Source: Guyparkeria halophila (GTDB taxonomy: Bacteria; Pseudomonadota; Gammaproteobacteria; Halothiobacillales; Halothiobacillaceae). From it: 64,000 nt of DNA. Made by a program: the position numbers and the translations under genes. This document shows positions 7,984-17,004 of this stretch, one piece after another. Position 1 is the first letter of the stretch. Each line of letters starts with the position of its first letter. The stretch is taken from contig NZ_CP140153.1 in NCBI RefSeq assembly GCF_034479635.1, positions 503,501 through 567,500 on the forward strand, written 5' to 3'. The notes beneath the pieces were generated by a model. The model saw only the letters and a program-made list of their open reading frames with translations. It had not been told where the DNA came from and searched no databases.

Positions 7984-8897
7984 GTCAGGCGCGTGCCTGG
8001 TTGATCGACGCCCACGCCCAGATCTGGCGGGCGTGGCACGTCTACGACAAGGAACGCACCGATCGTGCCGGTCGGCCGGTCAACGCGCTGCTGGGTTTCG
8101 CCGACTACCTGCTGGCCCTGCTGGAGTCGACCTGGCTGCCCAACCAGCCGGCGCCGATCATCGCCGCCATCTTCGACGCCCCCTGTGGGCGCGGGCATCG
8201 CCAGGCGATCTACCCCGACTACAAGGGGCATCGCCCCCCGCATCCCGCCGATCTCACCGAGCAGTTCCCCCGCTGCCGGGAGCTGGCGGCAGCGGCCGGT
8301 TTCGGGGCGCTGGATCACGCCGGCTTCGAGGCCGACGACGTCATCGGCACGTTGGTGGGTCGGTTGCGCAACCGCGAGCGGGCCGTGACCATCGTGACCG
8401 GCGACAAGGATCTTGCCCAGCTGCTGGGCCCGGACGACCGCTGGTATAACCCGATGCGCGGTTCGGTGATGGCCTACGGCGACGTCGAGCGGCGCTTCGG
8501 CGTGCGCCCGGCGCAGATCGCCGATTGGCTGGCGCTGACCGGCGACGTGGCCGACAACATCCCCGGCGTGCCGGGCATCGGCCCGCGCACCGCCGCCCGG
8601 CTGCTGCGCAAGCATGGCTGTATCGACGGCATCTACGAGAACCTCGCGGCGGTCTACGGCATGAAGTTCCGCGGCGCCCCGCGCGCCCAGCGGCTGCTCC
8701 AGGAGCACGAGGCGCAGGTGCGACTGTCGCGCCGGCTGACCGAGATCGTCTGCGACCTGCCGTTGGCCGAGACCCCCACGCCATGGCAAGGCATCGACCG
8801 CCCCGCGCTGGTCGGGCTACTCGAGCAGGCGGGGGCCGACCCCGCCCAGATCGAGCGCTGGGAAGCCTGGGACGCCCCGCTCGTGCGTTCCGCCTGA
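7980..8897 (+). CDS. 5'-3' exonuclease / flap endonuclease family protein
   Basis: A 305-residue protein matching the nuclease domain found at the N terminus of DNA polymerase I and in stand-alone ExoIX (Xni) proteins. Metal-binding acidic residues are visible in WLIDAHAQIWRA, AAIFDAP, HAGFEADDVIGTL and IVTGDKDLAQLL. The helix-hairpin-helix DNA contact is ADNIPGVPGIGPRTAARLL. No polymerase domain is attached. It begins within the malic enzyme stop (ATGA) and is followed closely by rluE. A role in flap or gap processing in DNA repair is inferred from the family. Confidence 0.85.
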   Translation: MSQARAWLIDAHAQIWRAWHVYDKERTDRAGRPVNALLGFADYLLALLESTWLPNQPAPIIAAIFDAPCGRGHRQAIYPDYKGHRPPHPADLTEQFPRCRELAAAAGFGALDHAGFEADDVIGTLVGRLRNRERAVTIVTGDKDLAQLLGPDDRWYNPMRGSVMAYGDVERRFGVRPAQIADWLALTGDVADNIPGVPGIGPRTAARLLRKHGCIDGIYENLAAVYGMKFRGAPRAQRLLQEHEAQVRLSRRLTEIVCDLPLAETPTPWQGIDRPALVGLLEQAGADPAQIERWEAWDAPLVRSA

Positions 8898-8909
8898 GGC
8901 GTTAATGAC

Positions 8910-9455
8910 ATGACCCTGCTTGCCTTCAACAAGCCATTCGATTGCCTCTCCCAGTTCACCGCCGAGGCCAACAGCCCGGCGGCGAGCCTGGCCGACTGGA
9001 TCGACTTCCCCGGCGTCTATCCGGCTGGACGTCTCGATCGCGACAGCGAGGGCCTGTTGCTCCTCACCGACGACGGTCGCCTGCAGAATCGGTTGGCCGA
9101 TCCTCGCCACAAGCTCGCCAAGGTCTATCTCGCCCAGGTCGAGGGCGAGATCGACGCGGCCGCGCTGGCCGCCCTGCGTGCTGGCGTGACCCTCAAGGAC
9201 GGCCCCACCCGCCCGGCGGGCGCCGAGCCGGTCGTCGAACCCGACTGGCTTTGGCCGCGCGATCCGCCGGTGCGCTATCGCAAGAGCGTGCCCACCAGCT
9301 GGGTGCAGATCACCCTGCGCGAGGGCCGCAATCGCCAGGTGCGACGCATGACCGCCCACGTCGGCTTTCCCACCCTGCGCCTGATCCGCGTCGCGATCGG
9401 CCCTTATCGGCTCGATGGTCTCGCCCCGGGCGAATGGCGTGAACTGACGGCCTGA
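8910..9455 (+). CDS. rluE: 23S rRNA pseudouridine synthase (RluE family)
   Basis: A 181-residue RsuA/RluB/E/F-type pseudouridine synthase without an S4 domain, as is usual for RluE. The catalytic aspartate lies in the motif [14 protein letters not shown], and [21 protein letters not shown] is the conserved C-terminal motif. RluE modifies U2457 of 23S rRNA in E. coli. It starts 12 bases after the exonuclease gene and is probably co-transcribed with it. Confidence 0.88.
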   Translation: MTLLAFNKPFDCLSQFTAEANSPAASLADWIDFPGVYPAGRLDRDSEGLLLLTDDGRLQNRLADPRHKLAKVYLAQVEGEIDAAALAALRAGVTLKDGPTRPAGAEPVVEPDWLWPRDPPVRYRKSVPTSWVQITLREGRNRQVRRMTAHVGFPTLRLIRVAIGPYRLDGLAPGEWRELTA

Positions 9456-9687
9456 AGGGCCCTTGCCCGGCGGGCCTGTCGCGATCACGCCATTCCCGGA
9501 TTTCCGCCCCGGTTCGTCGGGTAAAATCCGTTTTTCCGCAATGGGTTAGCCCGCAAATGCGTCCCGTTATCACCCCCTGCTTTGCGCCAGGGGCGATTAT
9601 CCGGTAGATTGCGCGATCCGCTCGGCGCGGCGGAGTGCCCGAAGTCGCTGCTTTGATGTTTCAGAACAGTGACTTGCGGGGTGACAG

Positions 9688-10899
9688 GTGAGCAAGAATA
9701 CGGGGCGTGCCATGAACATCATGAAGCAGTTTGTGCTGGGTCGTCGGCTGGTGGGCGGCTGGGCGTTGGATCAGGGCGTCACGCTCGACGATGCGGCGGC
9801 CATTCGTCTGGCCGAGAGCTTGGCCGAACGTGACTGGCAGACCCCCCGGGCCGCTGACGACCTTGACCTGTCGCTGCTCTCCTTTCTGGTCCTGGAGACG
9901 GCCCACCGCTACTACGTCCAGGCCGACAAGGCGCTCAAGACCTGTCAGTCCGAGGAAGGGCGCACGCTCTACCCGGCCGCGATGCTCCCCGAGCGGCTGG
10001 CCGACCTCGCCGCCACGCTGCGTTTCTACGATCAGGCGCCGGTCATGGCCGAATCCCTGCCGGTCAATGGGCTGGCGAGCCTGCAGAGCCTGACCAACAC
10101 CCTGTTCGCGGTGATCGCCGCGCAGTTCCCGGAGCACATGGCCGAGGTGCACCCGCAGACGATGCGCGCCGAGGTGGCTGAGGTGGTTCGTGCGGACTTC
10201 GCGCGCCAGGCCGCGCACGTGCCGGTCTACTCGCCCACGCACCTGGAATTCATGGGGGCGGTCGACAAGACCCGCTGCATCTTCGCCCCGTCGGGCAAGT
10301 ACTGGGGGGCACGCGACTACGACCCGGCGCGTGGCTTCGATGCCAACGTGCGCCAGTTCGGCGAGGACCTGTTCCGGTTCATGACGGTCGCGCACAAGGA
10401 AAAGTTCAAGGGCCTGGCCTTCCGCCTGCCGGCCTCGTACAGCAGCTCGATCGAGCGGCTGGCCGAGGCCACCGCGACATTGCTCGACGGGCTCAACCGC
10501 ATCGACCCGGCCGGGTCGGACTGCCTGCGTCACGTGGATGACAGGGCCGGCTGGAAGTTCGTGTGGGCCGGCGAGAGCATGTTCCTGACCGCCTTCGGCG
10601 TCTGCTACCCGGCCGATCACCCGCGCAACCCCTACGGCTTCGATTACACCTACTTCTTCTTCCAGCCGGATTTCGTGCTGCGCAATCACCCCGGGTTGAT
10701 CGACGGCAAGGAAGAGATCTCGCGCCAGCGCATCCTCGCCTCGTTCCGCAAGGACGGCATGGACTACGACAATGCCGGCAAGGAGGCCGAGCACGCCCGC
10801 TATCTCCGCCCGATGGCATCCGATGGCCCGGCCGTGGCCTGGTGGGAATACCTGCCTGCCCGGCGGACGCTCGAGGAGCCACTGCCGGCGGCCGTCTGA
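9688..10899 (+). CDS. Hypothetical protein, 403 residues, family not recognised
   Basis: A soluble-looking protein with no signal peptide or membrane segment and no motif I can name. It is rich in aromatic residues in the C-terminal half (FDYTYFFFQPDFVLRNHPG near residue 315; VAWWEYLPA near the end) and has a few scattered cysteines. The codon usage matches the neighbours, with strong third-position GC, so it is very likely a real gene. The start may be GTG at 9688 or ATG at 9712; the ribosome-site evidence does not settle this. It stands alone between rluE and a convergent operon, with a 232-base leader region upstream. Confidence 0.75.
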   Translation: MSKNTGRAMNIMKQFVLGRRLVGGWALDQGVTLDDAAAIRLAESLAERDWQTPRAADDLDLSLLSFLVLETAHRYYVQADKALKTCQSEEGRTLYPAAMLPERLADLAATLRFYDQAPVMAESLPVNGLASLQSLTNTLFAVIAAQFPEHMAEVHPQTMRAEVAEVVRADFARQAAHVPVYSPTHLEFMGAVDKTRCIFAPSGKYWGARDYDPARGFDANVRQFGEDLFRFMTVAHKEKFKGLAFRLPASYSSSIERLAEATATLLDGLNRIDPAGSDCLRHVDDRAGWKFVWAGESMFLTAFGVCYPADHPRNPYGFDYTYFFFQPDFVLRNHPGLIDGKEEISRQRILASFRKDGMDYDNAGKEAEHARYLRPMASDGPAVAWWEYLPARRTLEEPLPAAV

Positions 10900-10915
10900 G
10901 CCTTCCTTCGAGCGA

Positions 10916-10946
10916 CCGTCCGACCTCCCGGACGGCCGTTCTTTCC
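10916..10946 (+). terminator. Possible terminator between convergent genes
   Basis: Stem CCGTCCG / CGGACGG with a six-base loop and a T/C-rich tail, located just after the 403-residue gene and before the end of the convergent operon. The tail is not a pure T run. Confidence 0.5.
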
Positions 10947-10966
10947 TTCCCCTTGCCGCTGTGCCG

Positions 10967-11530
10967 TCAGTCCACCCGCGAAAGCAGGGCGGCGCGCAGC
11001 TTGTCCGATAGCGGCGGCTCGGCCAGCCAGATGCCGAAATAGGCCCGCGCCAGTTCGCGGTCGTCCGACTCGAAGCGGGTCTCTCCATTGAGGCTCAGGC
11101 TCAGTCGCGGCCCCTCGGGCTCCCAGTCGAGTCGATAGCGATCGCCGTCGGTGACGTCGATCATGGCGTTCTGGATCGCGTCGATCTTGGGACGGATGAT
11201 CTCGCGCTGTTCGGCCTCGTACTGATCGTCCAGGGCCGCCCAGGTGGCCTTGCGGATGTCCTCCACGCCGACGTCCCGGTGGTATTCGAGGATCAGGGTC
11301 ATGGGCACCTCGGCGTTGACGATGGCGGCCTTGTCAGCCTCGGCCGGGGCGTAGAGCGCCGCGTCGTACACGTCCCAGAGCATGTAGCTGGCGGTGCCCG
11401 ATCCCAGCAGGACCAGCGGGGTCTCGCCCAGCGCACCCGGTGGAGTGACGTCCTCGGCGGCAGCCGGGACGAGCGCCGCGCCGATCATCATTGCCAGGCC
11501 GGTGCCCAGCAGGGCCTCGCGGCGGATCAC
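10967..11530 (-). CDS. Chalcone isomerase-like periplasmic protein
   Basis: A 187-residue protein with a cleavable-looking N terminus (RREALLGTGLAMMIGAALVPAAAED) followed by a chalcone-isomerase-like fold: GETPLVLLGSGTASYMLWDVYDAALY and the later YFGIWLAEPPLSDKLR segment are typical of the bacterial family. Bacterial members are not known to isomerise chalcones, and some bind fatty acids. It starts with GTG at 11530, overlapping the DUF3833 stop by 4 bases, and is the last gene of the six-gene light-regulon candidate operon. Confidence 0.78.
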   Translation of the reverse strand: MIRREALLGTGLAMMIGAALVPAAAEDVTPPGALGETPLVLLGSGTASYMLWDVYDAALYAPAEADKAAIVNAEVPMTLILEYHRDVGVEDIRKATWAALDDQYEAEQREIIRPKIDAIQNAMIDVTDGDRYRLDWEPEGPRLSLSLNGETRFESDDRELARAYFGIWLAEPPLSDKLRAALLSRVD

Positions 11531-12081
11531 GGCGCACTCCCGTCCGGGTCGGACTTGGTGAAGAACAGCGTCACCTCGCCGACCCGGATGCCGAATTTCT
11601 TCACGGTCGCCCGGTTGATCACCACGTTCTCGCTCTGCCGGATCATCCAGTCGTCGAAGGCGACGTCGATGGTCGAGTCGCCATAGGGCAGGCGCAGCAC
11701 GTAGCGCCAGTTCAAGGCCTGGCCCATCTCCCTGCCTTCGGCGGTGCCGACGATATCGCCGGCCCGCCCGACGTAGGTCTGCTCGCCGGTAGGCGTGATG
11801 CGCCAGGTGCGCTGGTCGGTCTCGCCGTCGTCGTAGACGAAGTCCTCGTCGAGGACGAATTCCTCGCCCTCCCAGTAACCGTCGATCTCGACGCGGAACT
11901 GACGTTTGATTTCCCCGCCCCGGCTCTCGAATATCCCGTAGGCCCAGGTCTGGCCCTCGAAGTAGTCGGTCAGGTCGAAGGCGGGCGTAGTGCCCCGGAA
12001 CTGCTCGAGTTTCATGCTGCTGCATCCCGTGAGTAACAGGGTGAGGGCGACGGTTGCCGCCACGGTGACGCGTCGAATCAT
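11527..12081 (-). CDS. DUF3833 lipoprotein
   Basis: A 184-residue lipoprotein with lipobox LLLTGC (acylated Cys near residue 20). The DUF3833 domain includes FEGQTWAYGIFESRGGEIKRQF, DEDFVYDDGETDQRTW and the basic-acidic strand pattern NWRYVLRLPYGDSTIDVAFDDWM. The function is not established; members usually travel with cfa, DUF1365 and chalcone-isomerase-like genes, exactly as here. It overlaps both neighbours by 4 bases (ATGA upstream, GTGA downstream), so translation is probably coupled along the operon. Confidence 0.85.
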   Translation of the reverse strand: MIRRVTVAATVALTLLLTGCSSMKLEQFRGTTPAFDLTDYFEGQTWAYGIFESRGGEIKRQFRVEIDGYWEGEEFVLDEDFVYDDGETDQRTWRITPTGEQTYVGRAGDIVGTAEGREMGQALNWRYVLRLPYGDSTIDVAFDDWMIRQSENVVINRATVKKFGIRVGEVTLFFTKSDPDGSAP

Positions 12082-13388
12082 GGCGTGGTTCCTCGCAGGG
12101 TGGTTGGTCTCAATTGGGGTTCGGTGTCGGTCAGCTGGCGGAAGACCAGCCAGGCGGCCGCAAGCTTGAACGCCACGGGCAGCGCGCCGTAGGTGACGGC
12201 CAGGGCGGTGGTCTCGCTGTCGCCGGCCTCGAAGCCGGCCAGTGCCAGCACGCCGTAGCCCACTCCGACCGCCACGGCCAGGGCGAGCTTGGTGGCCAGT
12301 CCCAGCAGGCCGAAGAACAGCCCGGCGCGGTCACCGCCGCCGTCGTCACTGTCGATGCCGGCGATGTCGGCCTGGATCGAGGCCGGCAGGGCCATGTCGG
12401 CGCCCAGGCTCAGGCCCGAAACCGCGCAGATCAGGGCGAACCAGGCGACGTCCCCGCTCCCCAGCCACGGCGCGAACGAGAAGCTGATCGCGGCAAGCAG
12501 GATCGAGGCGCCCCAGGCGCGCCGCTTGCCGATGCGCCGCGCCACCGCCGTCCAGGCGGGCAGCGCCGCAATGCCGGCACCGAAATACAGCAGCAGGAGC
12601 CAGCCCAGCCAGTCCTGCGCACCCAGCCGATCGGCGACGAACATCAAAAACAGCGCCGCCGGGATGCCGTTGGCCAGGTTGTTGAGGAAATAGCCGCCCA
12701 GCAGGCCACGCAGGCGGTGGTTGTGCTTGAGCAGCGGCCAGCCGTGACGCCAGTCGACCTGCGGGCGATGGACGGCCGGCTCTGGGGTGGCCGCCGCCAT
12801 GAGGAGAAAGCCGGCTGGCAGCCCGATCGCCATCAGCCAGAACACGGCCGTGAGTACGTCCGCCGGGGCCTCGCTGCCCAGTAGGATCGGCAGGGCGGCG
12901 GCGAGCACGGTGCCCACCAGGGCCAACCCCTCGCGTCCGGCCGCCAGCCGGGTGCGCCCGTGCGGCGACGGGTCGGCCTCCGCGCCCAGGCTGGTGTAGG
13001 GCAGCTGGATCATGGTCCAGCCGAGGAAGGCGGCCAGGCCCCAGAGGTAGAGGTGCCAGAGGCCGACGTCGTCGTCCGGGCGCAGCAGGAACCACAGCGA
13101 GGCGATCAGCAGCGGCATGCCGGCGCCCATCAGCCACTTGCGTCGATGGCGGCCGGGGATCCGGTCGGAGAGATAACCGACCACCGGGTCGGTAATCACG
13201 TCCCACAGCCGGGTGAGCATCAACGCGGTGCCGACGGCGGCCAGTCCCAGCCCCAGTTCGTTGGCGTAGAACGGCGGCAGGTAGACGTACAGCGGAATAC
13301 CCATCAGCGCCAGCGGCAGGCTGGGGGCACCGTAGGCGAGTACCTGCCATAGATTCAGTCGCGGCGTTGTGCTCGCCGTCGGGTTCAC
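12078..13388 (-). CDS. MFS transporter (sugar:cation symporter-like)
   Basis: A 436-residue carrier with about 12 hydrophobic segments, of the MFS_2/GPH type (LTRLWDVITDPVVGYLSDRIPGRHRRKW near residue 55-80 is the diagnostic loop). The GTG at 13388 is chosen because it overlaps the cfa stop by 4 bases (GTGA) and gives the family N terminus; the longer open frame would extend deep into cfa. The substrate is unknown. Relatives in cfa/DUF1365 clusters may move a lipid or its precursor, but this is inference from context. Confidence 0.82.
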   Translation of the reverse strand: MNPTASTTPRLNLWQVLAYGAPSLPLALMGIPLYVYLPPFYANELGLGLAAVGTALMLTRLWDVITDPVVGYLSDRIPGRHRRKWLMGAGMPLLIASLWFLLRPDDDVGLWHLYLWGLAAFLGWTMIQLPYTSLGAEADPSPHGRTRLAAGREGLALVGTVLAAALPILLGSEAPADVLTAVFWLMAIGLPAGFLLMAAATPEPAVHRPQVDWRHGWPLLKHNHRLRGLLGGYFLNNLANGIPAALFLMFVADRLGAQDWLGWLLLLYFGAGIAALPAWTAVARRIGKRRAWGASILLAAISFSFAPWLGSGDVAWFALICAVSGLSLGADMALPASIQADIAGIDSDDGGGDRAGLFFGLLGLATKLALAVAVGVGYGVLALAGFEAGDSETTALAVTYGALPVAFKLAAAWLVFRQLTDTEPQLRPTTLRGTTP

Positions 13389-14635
13389 GGACGTTCCAGG
13401 ATGACCTGGGCGACGTTGATCCGGCCGGCGAGAAAGCCCGCCTCGCAATAGGCGAGGTAGTAGCGCCAGGTCTGACGGAAACGGTGATCGAACCCCATGA
13501 TGTCCAGTTCGTCCTCGACGGCGTCGAAGCGCTCGCGCCACCGGGCGAGCGTGCGGGCATAGTCGTGACCGAACAGGGCGGTCTCGCGCACCGACAGCCC
13601 GGCGGCGGCCGCCCCGGCCTCGAAGCGCTCGATCGAGGGCAGCATGCCGCCGGGGAAGATGTAGAGCTGGATGAAATCGGGTTCGCGGCGGTAATCCTCG
13701 AACGCGTCTTCGTCGATGGTGATCACCTGGATCGCCGCGCGGCCGCCGGGCTTGAGCCGGTCATGAACCGTCTGGAAGAACGTCGGCCAGTAGCGCTCGC
13801 CGACCGCCTCGAACATCTCGATCGAGACGATGTGATCGAACCGTCCGTGCTGGTCGCGGTAGTCGGTCAGTTGCAGGCGGGCGCGGTCATCGAGGCCGGC
13901 CGAGGCGAGCCGGTCGCGGCCGTAGGCGAGCTGCTCGGTGGACAGGGTCAGCCCGTCGACCTCGAGGCCGCGGCGGGCGGCGGTCTCGGCCAGCCCTCCC
14001 CAACCGCAGCCGATCTCCAGCAGCCGGTTTCCCGGGCGGGTCTCGAGCCGATCGAGCAATCGGTCGTACTTGCGTTGCTGGGCGGTGGCCAGCGACTCGT
14101 CGGGCTCGGCGAACACCGCCGCGGAATAGGTCATCGACTCGTCGAGCCACAGCCGGTAGAAGTCGTTGCCCAGGTCGTAGTGCGCCGCGATATTGCGCCG
14201 GCTGCCGCGGCGGTGATTGGCACGCAGCGCATGCTGGATGCGATGACCGAGTCGAGCCCAGAAGCCGGGGCGCAGCTCGTGGCCGATCGCCTCGACGTTG
14301 CGCGCGCCGATCTCGAGCAGGCCGGTCAGGTCATCGGTGGTGAAGTCTCCCTCGATGAAACCCTCGGCGATGCCGATGTCACCCAGGCGGGCGATGCGGG
14401 AGAGCAGTCGCGTGGGATGGAGCAGGTGCACGCTGGCCGACAGCTCGGTTTGCTCGGTACCGGTGCACTCGGCCACGCCGCCATCCTCGGTGGTCACCCG
14501 GAGGCGGCCGATGCGGATGTTGGCGAGGAAATGACCGACCCAGCGGGCGCTCAATGGCAGCGCGTGTTCGGCCGGCCGCTCGCCGGCGGTCGAACCCGAG
14601 ACCGGGCTCAGGTTCCGTGTCTGGACGATGGGCAT
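13385..14635 (-). CDS. cfa: Cyclopropane-fatty-acyl-phospholipid synthase family methyltransferase
   Basis: A 416-residue SAM-dependent enzyme that adds a methylene or methyl group to unsaturated acyl chains of membrane phospholipids. Key motifs are AHYDLGNDFYRLWLDESMTYS split over residues about 165-190, the SAM loop LLEIGCGWGGLAE, MFEAVGERYW and YIFPGGMLPS. The start at 14635 has GGAGGT six bases upstream and lies 28 bases inside the end of DUF1365. Together with the oxidoreductase and DUF1365 genes it could make cyclopropane, methylated or furan fatty acids; the exact product cannot be read from sequence. Confidence 0.88.
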   Translation of the reverse strand: MPIVQTRNLSPVSGSTAGERPAEHALPLSARWVGHFLANIRIGRLRVTTEDGGVAECTGTEQTELSASVHLLHPTRLLSRIARLGDIGIAEGFIEGDFTTDDLTGLLEIGARNVEAIGHELRPGFWARLGHRIQHALRANHRRGSRRNIAAHYDLGNDFYRLWLDESMTYSAAVFAEPDESLATAQQRKYDRLLDRLETRPGNRLLEIGCGWGGLAETAARRGLEVDGLTLSTEQLAYGRDRLASAGLDDRARLQLTDYRDQHGRFDHIVSIEMFEAVGERYWPTFFQTVHDRLKPGGRAAIQVITIDEDAFEDYRREPDFIQLYIFPGGMLPSIERFEAGAAAAGLSVRETALFGHDYARTLARWRERFDAVEDELDIMGFDHRFRQTWRYYLAYCEAGFLAGRINVAQVILERP

Positions 14636-15408
14636 GAACTGACCTCCGATGCCGGTGGTGGTGGGCTCTTGTGGAAACGCCCACCCTTGAGCCAGATTTT
14701 CAGGGCCTGCCAATGGATCAGGCCGATGACCTTGACGGTGAGAAACGGGATGCGCAGTGCCTCGAGCATCAGTCGTCCATCCGTGAGCTCGCGACGTTGC
14801 GCGTTGTGGGTAGCGACCAGCGTCAGGGTTTCCTCGCCATCCGGGCCGAGTTCGGTCTCGCGGATCGACACGCCCAGCCGCTCGCCGGGGCGCGAGAGGC
14901 GGAAGTGGTAACGCATGTTCATGGGAAGGAACGGCGAGACGTGAAACACCTTGTCGGCCTGGGCGCGAAAGGGTTTTGCCAGCGGACGGCCATGGTCGTG
15001 CAGGAAATAGTGGTGATGTCCGCCGAAGGTGTTGCTGACCTCGCAGTCGATCGCGACCAGCACGCCGGTCCGGTCGTGGCAGTACCAGACGGTCAGCGGG
15101 TTGAACTGGTAGCCGAGCACCCGCGGATAGGCCGAGACCAGGATCGTGCCGCCCTCGATGTCGATGCCCTGGGTGCGGGCGATGGCCGTGATCCAGTCGC
15201 GCAGCGGCATGTCGCGGCGCGGGCCGTGATCGCGATCGTGGATCGAGAACAGGTTGAAACGGTTGTGCGACAGCAGGCGCTGATTCGGGAACCCGGCCTC
15301 GAGGTCATCGAGATCGACCAGCAGTGAAAACACGCGATAGCGAAAGCGGTAGCAGGCCCGCGTGAACCGCTGGTGCATCACCCAGCCCTGGTAGAGCGCC
15401 GAGTTCAC
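14608..15408 (-). CDS. DUF1365 family protein
   Basis: A 266-residue DUF1365 protein, recognised by YRVFSLLVDLDDL, GYQFNPLTVWYCHD, VSNTFGGHHHYFL and the C-terminal IHWQALKIWLKG. The biochemical role is not established; the family nearly always sits between a flavin amine-oxidase-like gene and cfa, as here, and is linked to modified fatty acids. It starts with GTG at 15408, overlapping the oxidoreductase stop by 4 bases. Confidence 0.88.
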   Translation of the reverse strand: MNSALYQGWVMHQRFTRACYRFRYRVFSLLVDLDDLEAGFPNQRLLSHNRFNLFSIHDRDHGPRRDMPLRDWITAIARTQGIDIEGGTILVSAYPRVLGYQFNPLTVWYCHDRTGVLVAIDCEVSNTFGGHHHYFLHDHGRPLAKPFRAQADKVFHVSPFLPMNMRYHFRLSRPGERLGVSIRETELGPDGEETLTLVATHNAQRRELTDGRLMLEALRIPFLTVKVIGLIHWQALKIWLKGGRFHKSPPPPASEVSSCPSSRHGT

Positions 15409-16736
15409 GCCGCCTCCGAGCCGTCAACCGGGGACGCGCTTTCCCACGGAATGGTCGCGCCGAGCTGCCGGGCGATGGCCACGGCCGAGGCCAGTCCGTC
15501 CTCGTGGAAGCCGTAGCCCGTCCAGGCGCCGGCGTAGAAGGTGCGACGGTGCCCTTGCAGGGCCGGCAATTCGGCCTGGGCGGCCACCGCCCGGGCATCG
15601 AAGACCGGGTGGTAATAGGTGATCTCGCGCTCGACGAGAGACTCGCGGGGCGGCTCGAAGGGGTTGAGGGTCACGAGCCAGTCGTGGGCCGCGTCCAGTC
15701 GCTGCAGGTGGTTCATCCAGTAGGTCACGGCCACGGCTCGCTCGCCGTCGGCGTCACGTCGGCCCAGGTAGTTCCAGCTCGACCAGACCTGGCGTCGGCG
15801 GGGCATCAGGTTCGTGTCGCGATGCAGGAAGGCGCGATTCTCCTGGAAGCGGAACGAGCCCAGCACGCCGGCCTCGGTCGCATCCGGCCGGTCGAGCGAG
15901 GCGAGTGTCTCATCGGCGTGTCCCGCCATCACCACCGCATCGAAGCGGCGATCGTATTCGGGCAGCGTGACGCCGTTTTCATCCCGATCGACCCGGTTGA
16001 CGGGGTGTGCCGGCAACGCCACGAAACGGCGTTCGGCCAGCATCCGGTCGACGTAGCGTCGCGAGCCGCCCTGTACCGTTTCCCATTGCGGGCGATCCTG
16101 CACGTTCATCAGGCCGTGGTTGTCGAAAAACTGCAGGAAACTTCGTGCTGGGAAGGCGCGCATCTGTCGGGTCGGGCAGGACCAGATCGCCGCGGCCATG
16201 GGCAGCAGGTAATCCTCGGCCAGTCGCGGCGAAAAGCGGTGCTGCTCGAGGAATTGGCCCAGGGTAAGTGTGCCGAGCGAATCGCCGGCGAGCGCCGCCT
16301 TGCCCAGGCGATTGAAGCGCAGGATCTCGGCGACCATGCGCAGGAAACTGGGTCGCAGCAGGTTGCGGCGCTGGGCGAACAGGGTATTGAGGTTGTCGCC
16401 GCTGTACTCCAGTCGACCGTTGTCCATGCTCATGCCGAACGACATGTCGGTGGGCTGGGTGGCGATGTCGAGTGACTCGAGCAGACCGAACAGATGCGGG
16501 TAGTTGGGCCGGTTGCAGACGATGAAGCCGCTGTCGACCGCCACGCCCCCGCCGCGGCCATCCTCGACCAGGTGGGTATGGGTGTGGCCGCCGATGTAGT
16601 CGTTTCTCTCGAACAGCGTGACGCGATGCTGCTGGCCCAGCAGCCAGGCCGCGCCCAGCCCGGCAATGCCCGAACCGATCACGGCGATCTCGAGCGGTCG
16701 GTCGGTTGGCGATGTAAAGAGAAGGGTCTGGCTCAC
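15405..16736 (-). CDS. FAD-dependent amine-oxidase-like oxidoreductase
   Basis: A 443-residue flavoprotein. The N-terminal Rossmann motif [17 protein letters not shown] with the downstream acidic residue [12 protein letters not shown] binds FAD, and [22 protein letters not shown] near the C terminus is the second FAD motif. This subfamily resembles carotenoid/fatty-acid desaturases and accompanies cfa. The start is GTG at 16736, with GGAG six bases upstream. It is the first gene of the operon, and its promoter region contains four tandem 11-base-spaced boxes (16771-16811) matching a LitR/CarH-type operator. Confidence 0.85.
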   Translation of the reverse strand: MSQTLLFTSPTDRPLEIAVIGSGIAGLGAAWLLGQQHRVTLFERNDYIGGHTHTHLVEDGRGGGVAVDSGFIVCNRPNYPHLFGLLESLDIATQPTDMSFGMSMDNGRLEYSGDNLNTLFAQRRNLLRPSFLRMVAEILRFNRLGKAALAGDSLGTLTLGQFLEQHRFSPRLAEDYLLPMAAAIWSCPTRQMRAFPARSFLQFFDNHGLMNVQDRPQWETVQGGSRRYVDRMLAERRFVALPAHPVNRVDRDENGVTLPEYDRRFDAVVMAGHADETLASLDRPDATEAGVLGSFRFQENRAFLHRDTNLMPRRRQVWSSWNYLGRRDADGERAVAVTYWMNHLQRLDAAHDWLVTLNPFEPPRESLVEREITYYHPVFDARAVAAQAELPALQGHRRTFYAGAWTGYGFHEDGLASAVAIARQLGATIPWESASPVDGSEAA

Positions 16737-16770
16737 TTTCTGCTCCGAGGCGTCGGCGGGATCCGAATTG

Positions 16771-16811
16771 TTCTATAGTCAGTGTATAAACGTTGTACAG
16801 GTTTTGCACAG
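16771..16811 (-). promoter_or_regulatory. Predicted LitR/CarH-type operator, four tandem boxes
   Basis: Read leftward, four boxes of the form nTnTACAn follow at exactly 11-base steps: CTGTGCAA, CTGTACAA, TTATACAC and CTATAGAA. Box 2 and box 4 also contain -35-like TGTACA and -10-like TATAGA with a 16-base spacer, so bound repressor would cover the promoter of the leftward oxidoreductase operon. Tandem 11-base boxes are the known operator layout of CarH. The same array occurs at litR (31747-31787). Confidence 0.7.
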
Positions 16812-17004
16812 AAATTTGCGTCGCCATGTTTTCCGTTTCCATCTTCCCGATCTTCCGCGTGGGTTGTCGCCCGCCGGACGACACGGCCAGGTCCGGTCGG
16901 CGTGGCCGAATGCGGGCTCTGCGCGGTCGTCGTCGCCATCGGGGCGGTTCTCGGCATCGCCTGCGGTATTGCCAGGATGCGGCATGGTCGGGCCCTGGGT
17001 CCTG

